64,000 nt of DNA from Rhodococcus erythropolis NBRC 15567 (GTDB taxonomy: Bacteria > Actinomycetota > Actinomycetes > Mycobacteriales > Mycobacteriaceae), in the NCBI RefSeq assembly GCF_001552595.1, contig NZ_BCRM01000001.1:992001-1056000 (forward strand), written 5' to 3'. Shown piece by piece: positions 45,132 to 54,267 of this stretch (positions are counted from its first letter, which is position 1; the number at the start of each line of letters is the position of its first letter). A program made the translations under genes and the position numbers. The notes below the pieces were generated by a model. That model was not told the origin of the DNA. It saw nothing but the letters and a program-made list of their open reading frames with translations, and made no database searches.

Positions 45132-46603
45132 CAGGCGGTCTCCACTTCCTGACGTGCATCCGCCTGACGAACGACACGGTAGTCACCGGTATCGGCGACC
45201 GTTCTCAGGACGTTGCGGAGGTGTCGAAGGTACCGATCCACCGATATGTGCGCTAGCTCGGTATCGGGAAAACTGACCATCACGTACGTACGGTCTTCCT
45301 TCCGGTTGATCCACATCGACAGATCACCCGTCGTTCCTGGCCCACCGAGTGCGCGCGCTTCGAGTTCGTCGTGGTGCTCGGCACCTGGAATCAGGCGCAT
45401 GTCGATGTACGACACCATCGGCGGGACCGAGGTTCCGCCGATGTCGGATCCGGTCAACTTCGACACCTGGGCGATCACCGAGTGAATGGACACGTCCGCG
45501 AGTCCCTTCACGGCTGCGCGAGCAGCGTGAGCAAGGGGGAGTGCATCGGTGAAGGTGGTGACACCACTCAGCGTGAACGAGACCGGGACGAGATTGATGA
45601 ACCAGCCTTGAGAAAACAGGTATCTCGGATCGGAACGAGTACCGACTGCGTTGAGCGCGAAGTAGTTCGCTCTGTCAGCAACTTCGATCTCGGTGAGGGC
45701 GAGGGCTGCGAAGATCCCCGTGGAGAATCCGACGCCATTGGACTTGCACAGCGCTGCGAACGCGGCTGACTCGTCGCTGTCGAGAACGTCGATATGTGTG
45801 CGGGTCGACCGGGTCTGTTCGCCCTGCGCGACGCCGAGGTCGAGGGGGAACGTCGGGAGTTGTCCGGCGTTGGCGGCGAGAATCGAAATCCATTGCTGCA
45901 CAGGTTCTGCGGCTAGGTCGAGGTTCTTCGCCGCTGCCCGTTCTTCGCCGCTGTACTCGACGTAGCTACCGGGAGAGGGAAGTTGAGCGTCGATGCCGGC
46001 GCTTTCGGCGATGTACAGCGCACGAAGTTCTTCGACGCCCAACATCAGCGACAGGCCGTCGGTGTGCGAGTGATCGACGCCGTAGTAGATGGTGAAACCG
46101 GCGCCGGTGCCGTGCTCGACGGCGCCACTGGTGAACGAAGGCCATTGCAGTGGGCTGGTGTCGCCTGCGAAACTTCGGCTGACATGCTCGCGAACCGCAT
46201 CGGTCGTGTTCAGGGAACCGACGCTGTGCGGCGCGAGTTCGATCGTCGATTCATCCACCACGTGACGGTCGATGACCCCGCTGCCGCCAGGATCTTCGGA
46301 TGGTCTCACCTCGAACCAACTGTGAAGTGTGTTGTGCCGCGAGACAAACGCCTGGACAGCCCGACGCAGTGCCTCCCGATCGAGATCACCGGGCAGAGTG
46401 AACGTGAATCCGATCCACGGTGACCAGTCGACGCCTTGTGCGCGCTTGTGATCGGCGGTACGAATGTGTCCCTCTTGGAGGAACGAGAGAGGTTGGTCGC
46501 TCAGTGGTGCTCGAGATGCTGCCGTCAGGGACTGCTCAGTAGGCCTGAACTCGGTGAGCGTCCCGGCTTTCGGTGCCCAGAGATCGATGGGTGTCATTTC
46601 CAT
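45131..46603 (-). CDS. Stand-alone condensation-domain acyltransferase, gene 2 of 3
   Basis: 490 residues from ATG 46603, which has GAGGAG 6 nt upstream; the open frame reaches 46894 but that part overlaps gene 1. The active site is HSHTDG at 178-183, again preceded by Asp. QGWFINLVPVSF near 330 is the FGW-like block. MVSYIDMRLIPGAEHHDE near 400 closely resembles VLSYMDVRHVPGAEQW in gene 1, so the two are likely paralogues. It ends in a TGATG junction with gene 3. Confidence 0.85.
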   Translation of the reverse strand: MEMTPIDLWAPKAGTLTEFRPTEQSLTAASRAPLSDQPLSFLQEGHIRTADHKRAQGVDWSPWIGFTFTLPGDLDREALRRAVQAFVSRHNTLHSWFEVRPSEDPGGSGVIDRHVVDESTIELAPHSVGSLNTTDAVREHVSRSFAGDTSPLQWPSFTSGAVEHGTGAGFTIYYGVDHSHTDGLSLMLGVEELRALYIAESAGIDAQLPSPGSYVEYSGEERAAAKNLDLAAEPVQQWISILAANAGQLPTFPLDLGVAQGEQTRSTRTHIDVLDSDESAAFAALCKSNGVGFSTGIFAALALTEIEVADRANYFALNAVGTRSDPRYLFSQGWFINLVPVSFTLSGVTTFTDALPLAHAARAAVKGLADVSIHSVIAQVSKLTGSDIGGTSVPPMVSYIDMRLIPGAEHHDELEARALGGPGTTGDLSMWINRKEDRTYVMVSFPDTELAHISVDRYLRHLRNVLRTVADTGDYRVVRQADARQEVETA

Positions 46604-48068
46604 GAGAGTTCTCCTCGATCGGTGCAGCGGTATTGATCGGTACAGCGGTGTTGATCGGTACAGCGGTGTTGGTCGGAGGTGAGCATGTGTCGGTCGAGAA
46701 GGCAAAGTCCTCCATTTCGCGGCGTAGGAGTCCCGCGAACTGATGGATGTGGCGGCTTGTGCGCGCGTTGCCTGGGTGGCGTATGGCCAGATTGAGCCCT
46801 TCGGGAGTCCGTGTGAGCCAGATGTAGACGTCGGTTCCCGAATGATCGCGACTACGAAGGCCTCTGGTCTGCCAGCTCGTCCATTGCTCGGCACCAGGAA
46901 CGTGACGAACGTCCATGTACGAGAGCACGAACGGCAGGTGCTGGGGGGAGTCGATCAGCTCGCACACTTTCGAATACGGCAGGGCCGCTGCGGGGCGGAC
47001 GCGTCGCATCTCCGTGCCGGCAACCTTGGCCAGATCGCTCACGCTTGCTGCGGGGGCAATCGGAATCCTCACCGGCACAACACCGATGAACCATCCCAGC
47101 GATGCGGCCCATCGAAGCTCCGAACGGGTGTGTTGCGGCACCACGACGCGGAATTCGTCTGCACCGGTGAGATCACCGGTCACCTTGGCCGCGCACGCGA
47201 GTATCGCGGCCAGGAATCCTTGGTTGCTGCGCTTGCTCGCTTCTGCCAGGCGTTCGGCTCCCCGGGCGCTCAGAAGCCAGGCGGACAGGCTCTGCTGAGG
47301 GACTCGGCGTCCGGCGACCGGTTCGGGCAGCGCTGGAAAGAGCGGAGCCTCGCCCTGCGCGTAGAACTCGCGCCACGTCTGCACCGCCGGGTGAGAGCAG
47401 TCCGCGTGTCCCACGAGATCTCGTTCCCTGGTGCCGAAGTCGATGTAGCTTCCGGTCTCCGGCGGCGAGGGAGGGCTTCCCTCGCTCGACGAACGGTAGA
47501 TCGTCTGCAGTTCGTGCGCGGTCAACGCCACCGAATATCCGTCCAGCAGAGCATGATCAGCGGCAAAGACCACGGTGAAATGGTTGGGACCTTCAATCGT
47601 CGCGAACTGGTACGCAGGCCACACAAGTGGATCGGTCGACCGGTCGAGCAGTTGCTGCAGATGCGTGAAGACGGACATCGAGGACGCAAGATGTCCGACT
47701 TCGTTACCCAGAATTCGGACGTCCCCGGGACCCGCGGTGCGTCGGACTATCGCTTCGCCCTCCATGGCGACTCGTGTTCGGAGCACTTCGTGGCGATCGA
47801 TCCAGTGATCGAGAGTGGCCGCCCAGATCCTTCGGTCGAGTCGGTCGTGGATGCGAAACGAGGTGCCCAGCCACGACGGAGTGCATCCGTCGTTGTGATG
47901 GTGCGCCTGCCGTTTCGCCTGCTCGGCATGTTTCAAGTGTGCTTCGTGTATGTAGCTGGCGGGACGCTGGTCGACAGGCCACAGTTCGGGCGGATTCACT
48001 GCGGCAGGAGTCCACTCGGTGACGGTCCCAGGAGGTAGGGGATAGTCGGCAAGTTCCGTGAATTCCAT
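46536..48068 (-). CDS. Stand-alone condensation-domain acyltransferase, gene 1 of 3
   Basis: 510 residues from ATG 48068. The active site is HALLDG at 172-177 in AADHALLDGYS. LGWFIGVVPVRIP near 325 is the FGW-like block. After about residue 460 the protein leaves the domain and runs through a repeated NTAVPI segment, encoded by an 18-bp tandem repeat, then 68 bp into gene 2 in another frame. The tail looks non-conserved, so changes in repeat number should be tolerated by the enzyme but alter the overlap with gene 2. The operon promoter candidate is at 48127-48156. Confidence 0.85.
   Translation of the reverse strand: MEFTELADYPLPPGTVTEWTPAAVNPPELWPVDQRPASYIHEAHLKHAEQAKRQAHHHNDGCTPSWLGTSFRIHDRLDRRIWAATLDHWIDRHEVLRTRVAMEGEAIVRRTAGPGDVRILGNEVGHLASSMSVFTHLQQLLDRSTDPLVWPAYQFATIEGPNHFTVVFAADHALLDGYSVALTAHELQTIYRSSSEGSPPSPPETGSYIDFGTRERDLVGHADCSHPAVQTWREFYAQGEAPLFPALPEPVAGRRVPQQSLSAWLLSARGAERLAEASKRSNQGFLAAILACAAKVTGDLTGADEFRVVVPQHTRSELRWAASLGWFIGVVPVRIPIAPAASVSDLAKVAGTEMRRVRPAAALPYSKVCELIDSPQHLPFVLSYMDVRHVPGAEQWTSWQTRGLRSRDHSGTDVYIWLTRTPEGLNLAIRHPGNARTSRHIHQFAGLLRREMEDFAFSTDTCSPPTNTAVPINTAVPINTAAPIEENSHGNDTHRSLGTESRDAHRVQAY
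46617..46670. repeat. 18-bp tandem repeat, three units
   Basis: GATCGGTRCAGCGGTRTT occurs at 46617-46634, 46635-46652 and 46653-46670 with two substitutions in the first unit, and a partial fourth (GGTCGG) follows. It encodes repeated NTAVPI on the minus strand at the end of condensation gene 1. It lies directly upstream of the ribosome site and start of gene 2 (46603). Confidence 0.92.
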
Positions 48069-48126
48069 TGGGAAACCTGATCTCTCGAGATGGCGAAAGG
48101 TGGGGATCGTGAACGGGGCGGATGTT

Positions 48127-48156
48127 TGTAACCGAGAGTGACAGATGATTAGTCAA
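48127..48156 (-). promoter_or_regulatory. Promoter candidate for the condensation-domain operon
   Basis: On the minus strand TTGACT (48156-48151) is followed after 18 bp by GTTACA (48132-48127), about 60 bp before ATG 48068. The 470-bp gap 48069-48539 is AT-rich for this genome and contains no convincing ORF; it holds this and the sthA promoter. Confidence 0.4.
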
Positions 48157-48491
48157 GGCAAGTAGAACGCGACCTGAGGCTCCGCGCAACTGCTTCGGTC
48201 CGGGATGTGACGAGGAACATTCTGCTCGTTATTTCGGACAATTCGAATACTGGACATCCGGTTTACTGCCCTGGTCACCTGTCAGTTGATCGATCAATCA
48301 CTCTGGGGTGAAACAAATTTCAACAGACCGTTGTGAACTCCGTCAGACGGCGAAGAATGTGCGCATGCGAATGTCGGAATATGTTTGTGTGTAGCAATTT
48401 TCGTAAGGGTTTGACTGTATCTCTTTTAATTGCAACAGGGTTCGTGTACAGCCGTCGTGCCCGTTCGGCGCGCGGATTGTTCACCGAGTAT

Positions 48492-48520
48492 TGACATGCT
48501 CGGCATCTGCCGGTCGTATG
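48492..48520 (+). promoter_or_regulatory. Promoter candidate for sthA
   Basis: TTGACA (48492-48497) and TCGTAT (48515-48520) are 17 bp apart and end 20 bp before the sthA ATG, which implies a very short leader. Confidence 0.5.
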
Positions 48521-48539
48521 CAGACGGTATTTGTAAGCG

Positions 48540-49952
48540 ATGACTGATCCGATGGAATACGACCTGGTTGTGATCGGCTCCGGCCCGGGTGGTCAGAAGG
48601 CTGCCATCGCGGCGGCCAAGCTGGGTAAACGGGTAGCGATGGTCGAGAAGGGCAACATGCTCGGGGGAGTGTGCGTCAACACCGGCACCATTCCGTCGAA
48701 GACGTTGCGCGAGGCGGTTCTCTACCTCACCGGGATGAACCAACGCGAACTGTACGGCGCAAGTTACCGCGTCAAGGAGAACACCACTCCGGCCGACCTG
48801 CTGGCGCGAACCCAGCATGTCATCACCAAAGAAATCGAAGTCGTGCGATCTCAGCTCCTGCGTAACCGCGTCGAATTGCTGGTAGGGGTCGGCTCGTTCG
48901 TCGACGAGCACACCATCCTCGTCGAGGACGCCTCGCGCGGAGACAAGATGACGATCACGGCAAAATTCGTTGTGATCGCGACCGGAACGTTGCCTGCCCG
49001 CCCGGCGGGGGTGTCCTTCGACAGTCACCGGGTGCTCGACTCCGACGGAATCCTCGATCTGACCTCCATCCCGACCACCATGGTCGTGGTGGGCGCGGGA
49101 GTGATCGGTATCGAGTACGCGTCGATGTTCGCGGCACTCGGCACCAAGGTCACCGTCGTCGAGAAGAGAACGTCGATGCTGGACTTCTGTGACCCCGAGG
49201 TCATCGAATCGCTTCGGTTCCATTTACGCGATCTGGCGGTCACTTTCCGATTCGGTGAAGAAGTGACGGCCGTCGACGTCGGAGCGAACGGAACACTTAC
49301 GACGCTGCGCAGCGGCAAGCAGATTCCCGCCGAGACCGTGATGTACTCGGCGGGACGGCAAGGCCTCACAGCGCCACTCGCGCTGGAGAACGCCGGGCTC
49401 GAAGCCGACGAACGTGGCCGCATCTACGTCGACGACAATTTCCGCACCAAGGTCGAACACATCTACGCCGTCGGTGACGTCATCGGCTTCCCGGCGTTGG
49501 CGGCGACGTCGATGGATCAAGGTCGACTCGCGGCCTACCACGCCTTCGACGAACCAGGCGCGAAGCTGATGGATCTGCAGCCGATCGGCATCTACTCGAT
49601 TCCCGAGGTGTCGTACGTAGGCGCCACCGAGGTCGATCTGACCAAGGAATCGGTGCCGTACGAGGTCGGGGTTTCCCGATACCGTGAACTCGCGCGCGGG
49701 CAGATCGCAGGCGACACCTACGGGATGCTCAAGATCCTGGTGTCGACGGATGACCTGAAACTGCTCGGCGTTCATATCTTCGGCTCGGGTGCAACGGATC
49801 TCGTGCATATCGGCCAAGCGGTGATGGGGTGCGGCGGGACCGTCGAATACCTTGTCGACGCCGTCTTCAACTATCCGACACTGTCCGAGGCGTACAAGGT
49901 GGCGGCGCTCGACGTCATGAACAAGATCAGGGCTCTCAAGCAATTCCACTAG
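48540..49952 (+). CDS. sthA: Si-specific NAD(P)+ transhydrogenase (soluble)
   Basis: 470 residues of the pyridine nucleotide-disulfide oxidoreductase fold. The FAD site [10 protein letters not shown] is near residue 13, the NAD site [20 protein letters not shown] near 180 and the second FAD block [14 protein letters not shown] near 307. The redox-disulfide region reads [18 protein letters not shown], with one Cys only, as in SthA rather than lipoamide dehydrogenase. It balances NADPH and NADH. ATG 48540 is the start. The dimerisation domain ends in [14 protein letters not shown]. Confidence 0.95.
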   Translation: MTDPMEYDLVVIGSGPGGQKAAIAAAKLGKRVAMVEKGNMLGGVCVNTGTIPSKTLREAVLYLTGMNQRELYGASYRVKENTTPADLLARTQHVITKEIEVVRSQLLRNRVELLVGVGSFVDEHTILVEDASRGDKMTITAKFVVIATGTLPARPAGVSFDSHRVLDSDGILDLTSIPTTMVVVGAGVIGIEYASMFAALGTKVTVVEKRTSMLDFCDPEVIESLRFHLRDLAVTFRFGEEVTAVDVGANGTLTTLRSGKQIPAETVMYSAGRQGLTAPLALENAGLEADERGRIYVDDNFRTKVEHIYAVGDVIGFPALAATSMDQGRLAAYHAFDEPGAKLMDLQPIGIYSIPEVSYVGATEVDLTKESVPYEVGVSRYRELARGQIAGDTYGMLKILVSTDDLKLLGVHIFGSGATDLVHIGQAVMGCGGTVEYLVDAVFNYPTLSEAYKVAALDVMNKIRALKQFH

Positions 49953-50103
49953 GGGTCGGGGTGTCCCCAGGTACCGGTCAGGGTCGGTCGGTGTACTTCT
50001 CGGGTAGCACTTGTTCGAATACCTGAGGGTGATGTCAGGCCTGGGAAAATAGGGCAGGGTCTATCTCTATGACCATTGCCCATGAACTTCGTGTGGAATT
50101 TCG

Positions 50104-51006
50104 ATGCTGATCGGACTGATTGCCGCGATCGTGGCGTGCGTCGGATACGGCGTGGCGTCGGTGTTGCAGGCGTACGGCGCGCGCAAGTCGGCAGCGGCCG
50201 CCGAGCAGCGAGGCGAGGCCGGACACGTGACGGCGACGGGTGGCCCGACCTTGCGTTCGACGTTCGCCGCCGCGCTGACGGCGTCGTTCATCCTGGGCAC
50301 CGTGCTCGATGCGGTCGGATTCGCCGGTAGTGCCATCTCCGCGCGGCTCATTCCACTGTTCTTGTCGCAGACAGTGGTCAGTGCCAATCTCGTCATCACG
50401 GCAGTGCTGGGGACCGTGGTCCTGGGCATCCAGTTGCATCGTCGCGACTGGTTCGCGATCGCCGCGGTGATCGGATCGCTCCTGCTGCTCGGTTTGTCTT
50501 CGGGTCACGCGGGCGGCGGGAGTTCCAACGAGGTCGTCCACTGGGGTGTCCTGGTGGGCTCGGCGTTGATCTTGTCGATCGGTATCGGTTTGATCCGATG
50601 GTTGGGCTCACGCGCAGCAGTTGTCGCCGGGTTGATCTCGGGTGTGCTGTTCGGCTGTCTGGCCATTGCCGTACGCGTGGTCTACGGAATCGATCCGTTC
50701 GAAATCGGCACGATGCTCCGCGATCCGGCCGGCTGGGCAATCCTCGTCTCGGGCCTGGGCGGTTTCTATCTGCACACGGTGGCGTTGCAACTGGGATCCG
50801 TCAACGGAGCGACAGCGGCACTGGTTGTCGGCGAGACGGTCGTTCCGGGAATCGTCGGCGTCGTGGTGCTCGGCGATGCGTCGCGACCGGGCCTGGAATG
50901 GCTCGCCATCGTCGGATTCGTCGGAGCGATCGCGGGCGCCGTCGCCGTAGCCGTCTTCGGCGCGGCGAGCCACGAGGGGAAACCTGCCGAAGAAGTGACC
51001 GTCTGA
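50104..51006 (+). CDS. DMT-superfamily permease (EamA-like)
   Basis: 300 residues with about nine to ten hydrophobic segments, starting LIGLIAAIVACVGYGVASVLQAYGARK. A hydrophilic insertion rich in Ala, Glu and Gly follows at 30-50. Internal two-fold repetition (AVLGTVVLGIQLHRRDW and GVVVLGDASRPGLEW) supports the DMT fold. The substrate is unknown. ATG 50104 is used. Nothing recognisable lies in the 150 bp between it and sthA beyond short repeats. Confidence 0.82.
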   Translation: MLIGLIAAIVACVGYGVASVLQAYGARKSAAAAEQRGEAGHVTATGGPTLRSTFAAALTASFILGTVLDAVGFAGSAISARLIPLFLSQTVVSANLVITAVLGTVVLGIQLHRRDWFAIAAVIGSLLLLGLSSGHAGGGSSNEVVHWGVLVGSALILSIGIGLIRWLGSRAAVVAGLISGVLFGCLAIAVRVVYGIDPFEIGTMLRDPAGWAILVSGLGGFYLHTVALQLGSVNGATAALVVGETVVPGIVGVVVLGDASRPGLEWLAIVGFVGAIAGAVAVAVFGAASHEGKPAEEVTV

Positions 51007-51094
51007 TTCGAAAACCACAGCCCTTCGAAAACTGGAACGCGAACACGAACACAGACGTGTTAAAAAGACACTTCAAGTCGATGGCGGAGGGTCA

Positions 51095-51961
51095 ATGGTG
51101 CACGAGGGCCAAGCGAAGCACGAGGCAGAAGCCATCGCCGGCAACCGGTCGAATTGGGACGATCGTGCCGAGGTGCATGTGCGCTCCGAAATGTATGACG
51201 TCGGAGGGTTTCTCGCCGACAGAGCGGCCATTTCCAGAGTCGTGCAGAACGATCTGTCGAGTCTGTCTACGCATCTGCCGGCGTCGGGAGTGCGGGATCG
51301 CTCGCTCCTACACTTGCAGTGTCACATTGGTATCGACACCATTTCCTGGGCGCGCCTTGGTGCGGTGGAGGTGCACGGGCTCGATCTTTCGCCCAACTCT
51401 CTGCGCCACGCAGCGCGTATCGCGAAGGCCGACGACCGCGAGATCACGTGGGTGGAAGGTGATGCGCGATTCGCCTCGACGCTGATCGACCGACGTTTCG
51501 ACACGATCGTCACCAGCGCCGGGACAATCGTCTGGTTGCCGGAACTCGCCACCTGGGCCCAGTCGATCCACGACCTCCTCGAGCCGGGTGGGGTGTTTCA
51601 GATCCGGGACGATCATCCGATCCTCGGCGCAATGGCATTCGAGCCGTGGATGATTACCGACGACTACCTCTCCGGAGGCGGCATGCGATCGTACGAAGAC
51701 TCGGCGACCTATACCGGGAACTCCGACGGACAGATAGCGCACACCGCCAACCACGAATGGCGCCACGACCTAGGCGAGGTCATTGGTTCCTTGCTGGATG
51801 TGGGTCTTCATATCGAATCAGTTTCGGAACTTCCCTACATGGACTGGCCGGCCTTCCCCGAACTCGTTCCATGCGCCAACGGATGGACTCTGCCGAGCCA
51901 CTCTCCGCGGATCCCTTTGAACTTCGCCATCGTCGCCAGGCGAAATCAGCGAAGTGAGTGA
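51095..51961 (+). CDS. Class I SAM-dependent methyltransferase
   Basis: 288 residues. Motif I reads LLHLQCHIGIDTISWARLG near 71, with the acidic end of strand 2 in VEVHGLDLSPNSLRHA, then FDTIVTSAGTIVWLPELATW and LLEPGGVFQIRDDHP. The opening NRSNWDDRAEVHV is seen in small-molecule methyltransferases. The start is ATG 51095, just after GGAGGG (51086-51091). The substrate is unknown, and the neighbouring genes give no pathway. Confidence 0.87.
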   Translation: MVHEGQAKHEAEAIAGNRSNWDDRAEVHVRSEMYDVGGFLADRAAISRVVQNDLSSLSTHLPASGVRDRSLLHLQCHIGIDTISWARLGAVEVHGLDLSPNSLRHAARIAKADDREITWVEGDARFASTLIDRRFDTIVTSAGTIVWLPELATWAQSIHDLLEPGGVFQIRDDHPILGAMAFEPWMITDDYLSGGGMRSYEDSATYTGNSDGQIAHTANHEWRHDLGEVIGSLLDVGLHIESVSELPYMDWPAFPELVPCANGWTLPSHSPRIPLNFAIVARRNQRSE

Positions 51962-52213
51962 GCAGAGCCGATCCCTTGGGAGACTTCGAATAATTCCTGC
52001 AGTGGCGTGGCCGTATTTCGTGCATGATCGTCGGATGGCTTTGTCCCGGTTGTTGCCTGCCAACTCGCCCCTATCGCAAGTCGGCGCGTCGAGTGTCGTG
52101 TGTCCAGGGATCGAGTGAATCGTAGTTCTTTCAAGCTAATACTTTTGGTGGATAGTGCTTTTCGCTCGAACTCTGCTCGGCGTTGATGCAACCGTTCGAC
52201 GAATTTGCAATAT

Positions 52214-52231
52214 CAGGTTCGAGTGAACCTG
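52214..52231 (+). promoter_or_regulatory. Inverted repeat upstream of the small peptide gene
   Basis: CAGGTTC-GAGT-GAACCTG is a perfect 7-bp dyad, 125 bp upstream of the small gene. It could be an operator or a hairpin in its leader. The rest of 51962-52355 holds no supported gene. Confidence 0.35.
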
Positions 52232-52355
52232 CGTCGCTGTTCGGTCGGTCCAGCGGTAACGGAAACCGCATTTTCGCAGATAGTTCTAATGCACGACCGA
52301 TGCCTCGCATACGTTGTGCGGTCACAGGCACCGGGTCGTAGACCGGAGGAAAGTA

Positions 52356-52460
52356 ATGAGCAGCTTGGATATTCAACGTTGGTCGAACGACTTCACTGCG
52401 CTGACCAAAGTCATTTCGGAAGGCATCGAGCAGTTTGTTCTCCGGTTCATTTCCAGCTGA
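52356..52460 (+). CDS. Small gene for a 34-residue amphipathic peptide
   Basis: ATG 52356 is preceded by CGGAGGAAAGTA, a near-ideal ribosome site, inside a 580-bp gap with no other gene. The peptide begins MSSLDIQRWSNDF and ends EQFVLRFISS. Hydrophobic residues at 6, 9, 13, 16, 20, 24, 27 and 31 fall on one face of a helix, with Asp, Lys, Glu and Arg on the other. There is no signal peptide. Corynebacterial outer-membrane PorA/PorH peptides and staphylococcal modulins have this general form; homology is not shown, and the gene is called from the ribosome site and helix pattern. Confidence 0.6.
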   Translation: MSSLDIQRWSNDFTALTKVISEGIEQFVLRFISS

Positions 52461-52542
52461 AGTGATCTGAGCTCGCTGCCTGGCAAGGAGTTATTGATCT
52501 CCACCGCGGTTCGGAGGCCGAATCGTGATGAAGCAGAGGTTC

Positions 52543-52977
52543 TTACGGGGTCTGGGAGGCCTGGGCGGGGGCGAGCAGGTAGGAGAACACGTACGTAACT
52601 GCGGCGATGACCGCCAGTACGATCAAGGTCGTCGGGAACCCTGCGGCATCTCGCACCGGGGCACCTGAAGCGGTGACGGCCGCCATGAACACTCCGATTA
52701 CCAACAATGTCACCGCCAAGGCCGAGTACGCAGCGAACCGATGCTTCCAGCAGCAGACTGTGCGCGCCGGCCATGTGTGGCTTGTTCTCAGGGCGCAGCG
52801 CCCGCCTGCAACAGCGCTCGAGCCAACAATCAGCCCGACCAGCGCTCCGATGAAAGCGGGTATGAACAGTCCTACCCAGGACCAGGCTCCATCGCCGATT
52901 ATCGGGATCATCACGGCAACACCTGTGACCGCGCCTGTGAGCGCAGCCAGACTCAGTTCCTTGTCGACCCAGCTCAT
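52543..52977 (-). CDS. Hypothetical four-helix membrane protein
   Basis: 144 residues with four hydrophobic segments at about 9-27 (AALTGAVTGVAVMIPII), 35-57, 85-103 (AYSALAVTLLVIGVFMAAV) and 115-136 (TTLIVLAVIAAVTYVFSYLL). A short loop has two cysteines (ARTVCCWKH). I do not recognise the family. The start is ATG 52977, with no clear ribosome site. Overlapping frames on both strands were compared; this one has the most protein-like pattern. Confidence 0.6.
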   Translation of the reverse strand: MSWVDKELSLAALTGAVTGVAVMIPIIGDGAWSWVGLFIPAFIGALVGLIVGSSAVAGGRCALRTSHTWPARTVCCWKHRFAAYSALAVTLLVIGVFMAAVTASGAPVRDAAGFPTTLIVLAVIAAVTYVFSYLLAPAQASQTP

Positions 52978-53027
52978 GGATCAACTAGAACACAGGCGCG
53001 ATCCCGAGGCTGTGGAGTATTTCGGAT

Positions 53028-54029
53028 TCAGGGGCTGAAGAACTCGAGTCGACTGTGCAGCCGTGCGATCGACGGGTCCCCGATCGTGCGCCTGCCATCG
53101 GTACGAGCTTGGCTCGGAGTCATCCCGTAGAAGTTTTTGAACGCGCGCGCCAATTGGGATTTCGAGGTGAAGCCACATCGCAGGGCCAACGCGTCGATCG
53201 TTTCGTTCGGCATCTCGGCTCTGGTCAACTCGCGGTAGACGAGTTCGAGACGCTTGCGCCGTATGACAAGAGCGATTCCGCCGTCGGATGCGAATGCGCG
53301 GTAGAGCTGTGCTCGGGAAACCGACAATGCTGCGCACATGCTCGTCGGTCCGAGCCAGGTCTCCGAGAGGTGCTCGGCGATGTAGGCGTACGCACGATCG
53401 CGGAGCGAGTGATCGGGCCGCGGCGACAGATCAGGTTCGGCGATACCCAAACTGACACGCAGGAGGGAAGCGACGACGTCCTCGTAGCCGGCCGCAGCAT
53501 CGGGATCGAGATGCGGTAGCGCGAGTACGACCGATTGCATGCACTGAGCGAGCACGACGGCAGGAACTCCGCGCAGTACCGTCCCGTGTAGAGAACGACC
53601 CTTCGACTCCGCTTCGACGAGGGAGCGCGGCGCCAGGAGTGTGATGGTGCGTCCGGTCGCCTCGGTTTCGACGTCAGCAGTCCAGGTTCGCCCGAGGTCG
53701 AAGAACGCGATGTCCCCAGGGCGGGCGACAAAATCCACTCCGTCGGCGTCACCACTGACCTGTCCGCCGAGGACGACCTGGATCATGTACTGATCGTCGA
53801 GTCCGCTCTCGGCGATCACAACTTTGCTGCGGTTGTACTTCTGCGCGTTGAAGGTCGTTTCACCGATCAGCGAGGTCCCGATAGGCAGGGCGGAGATCGA
53901 GCCTTGGAGGGGCGTGTCGGCGCCTATCGGCTCGGTGACGAAGAACGGACGCGTGACGACACGCCAGAAGTCGTTGGCGTCCGCAGGGTCCACCGATCGA
54001 GTCGACACGCGAATGCGGGCGGAATTCAT
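53028..54029 (-). CDS. AraC-family regulator
   Basis: 333 residues from ATG 54029 (GTG 54035 also possible); the longer frame to 54122 would overlap an AT-rich promoter-like region. The N-terminal cupin-like sensing domain of the AraC_binding_2 kind (DANDFWRVVTRPFF near 20, DIAFFDLGRTW near 110) is followed by a double HTH at about 220-325: CAALSVSRAQLYRAFASDGG and ALRCGFTSKSQLARAFKNFYGMTP. It is divergent from the MalT-like regulator gene. The inducer is unknown. Confidence 0.87.
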   Translation of the reverse strand: MNSARIRVSTRSVDPADANDFWRVVTRPFFVTEPIGADTPLQGSISALPIGTSLIGETTFNAQKYNRSKVVIAESGLDDQYMIQVVLGGQVSGDADGVDFVARPGDIAFFDLGRTWTADVETEATGRTITLLAPRSLVEAESKGRSLHGTVLRGVPAVVLAQCMQSVVLALPHLDPDAAAGYEDVVASLLRVSLGIAEPDLSPRPDHSLRDRAYAYIAEHLSETWLGPTSMCAALSVSRAQLYRAFASDGGIALVIRRKRLELVYRELTRAEMPNETIDALALRCGFTSKSQLARAFKNFYGMTPSQARTDGRRTIGDPSIARLHSRLEFFSP

Positions 54030-54267
54030 CGGCACGCGGGCATGATATGTCAGATCCCGCAGGTCGCAGCCACTCTCCCGCAAATAAACGTCAATAGTGA
54101 CCGAGCCCACATAATGAGACAAATCGGGCGTATTTGTGAGACGGCCAGTGCTCGCGTGTCGCGGTGATTCTGTCTATGTTGTTCGTTATGGGTGGACAGG
54201 TTGGGAGTTCGATGCTCGAACGAAATCTCGAGTTCGGCGGGGATCGACTGCTCGTTTGTCGGCCATC

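Noticed and set aside
46743-48038. 431-residue plus-strand frame opposite condensation gene 1
   Set aside because: Arg- and Gly-rich shadow; the minus strand has HxxxDG and a ribosome site.
48069-48539. Possible small gene in the AT-rich gap before sthA
   Set aside because: No ATG/GTG with a ribosome site and a coherent frame was found; the region is better read as two promoters.
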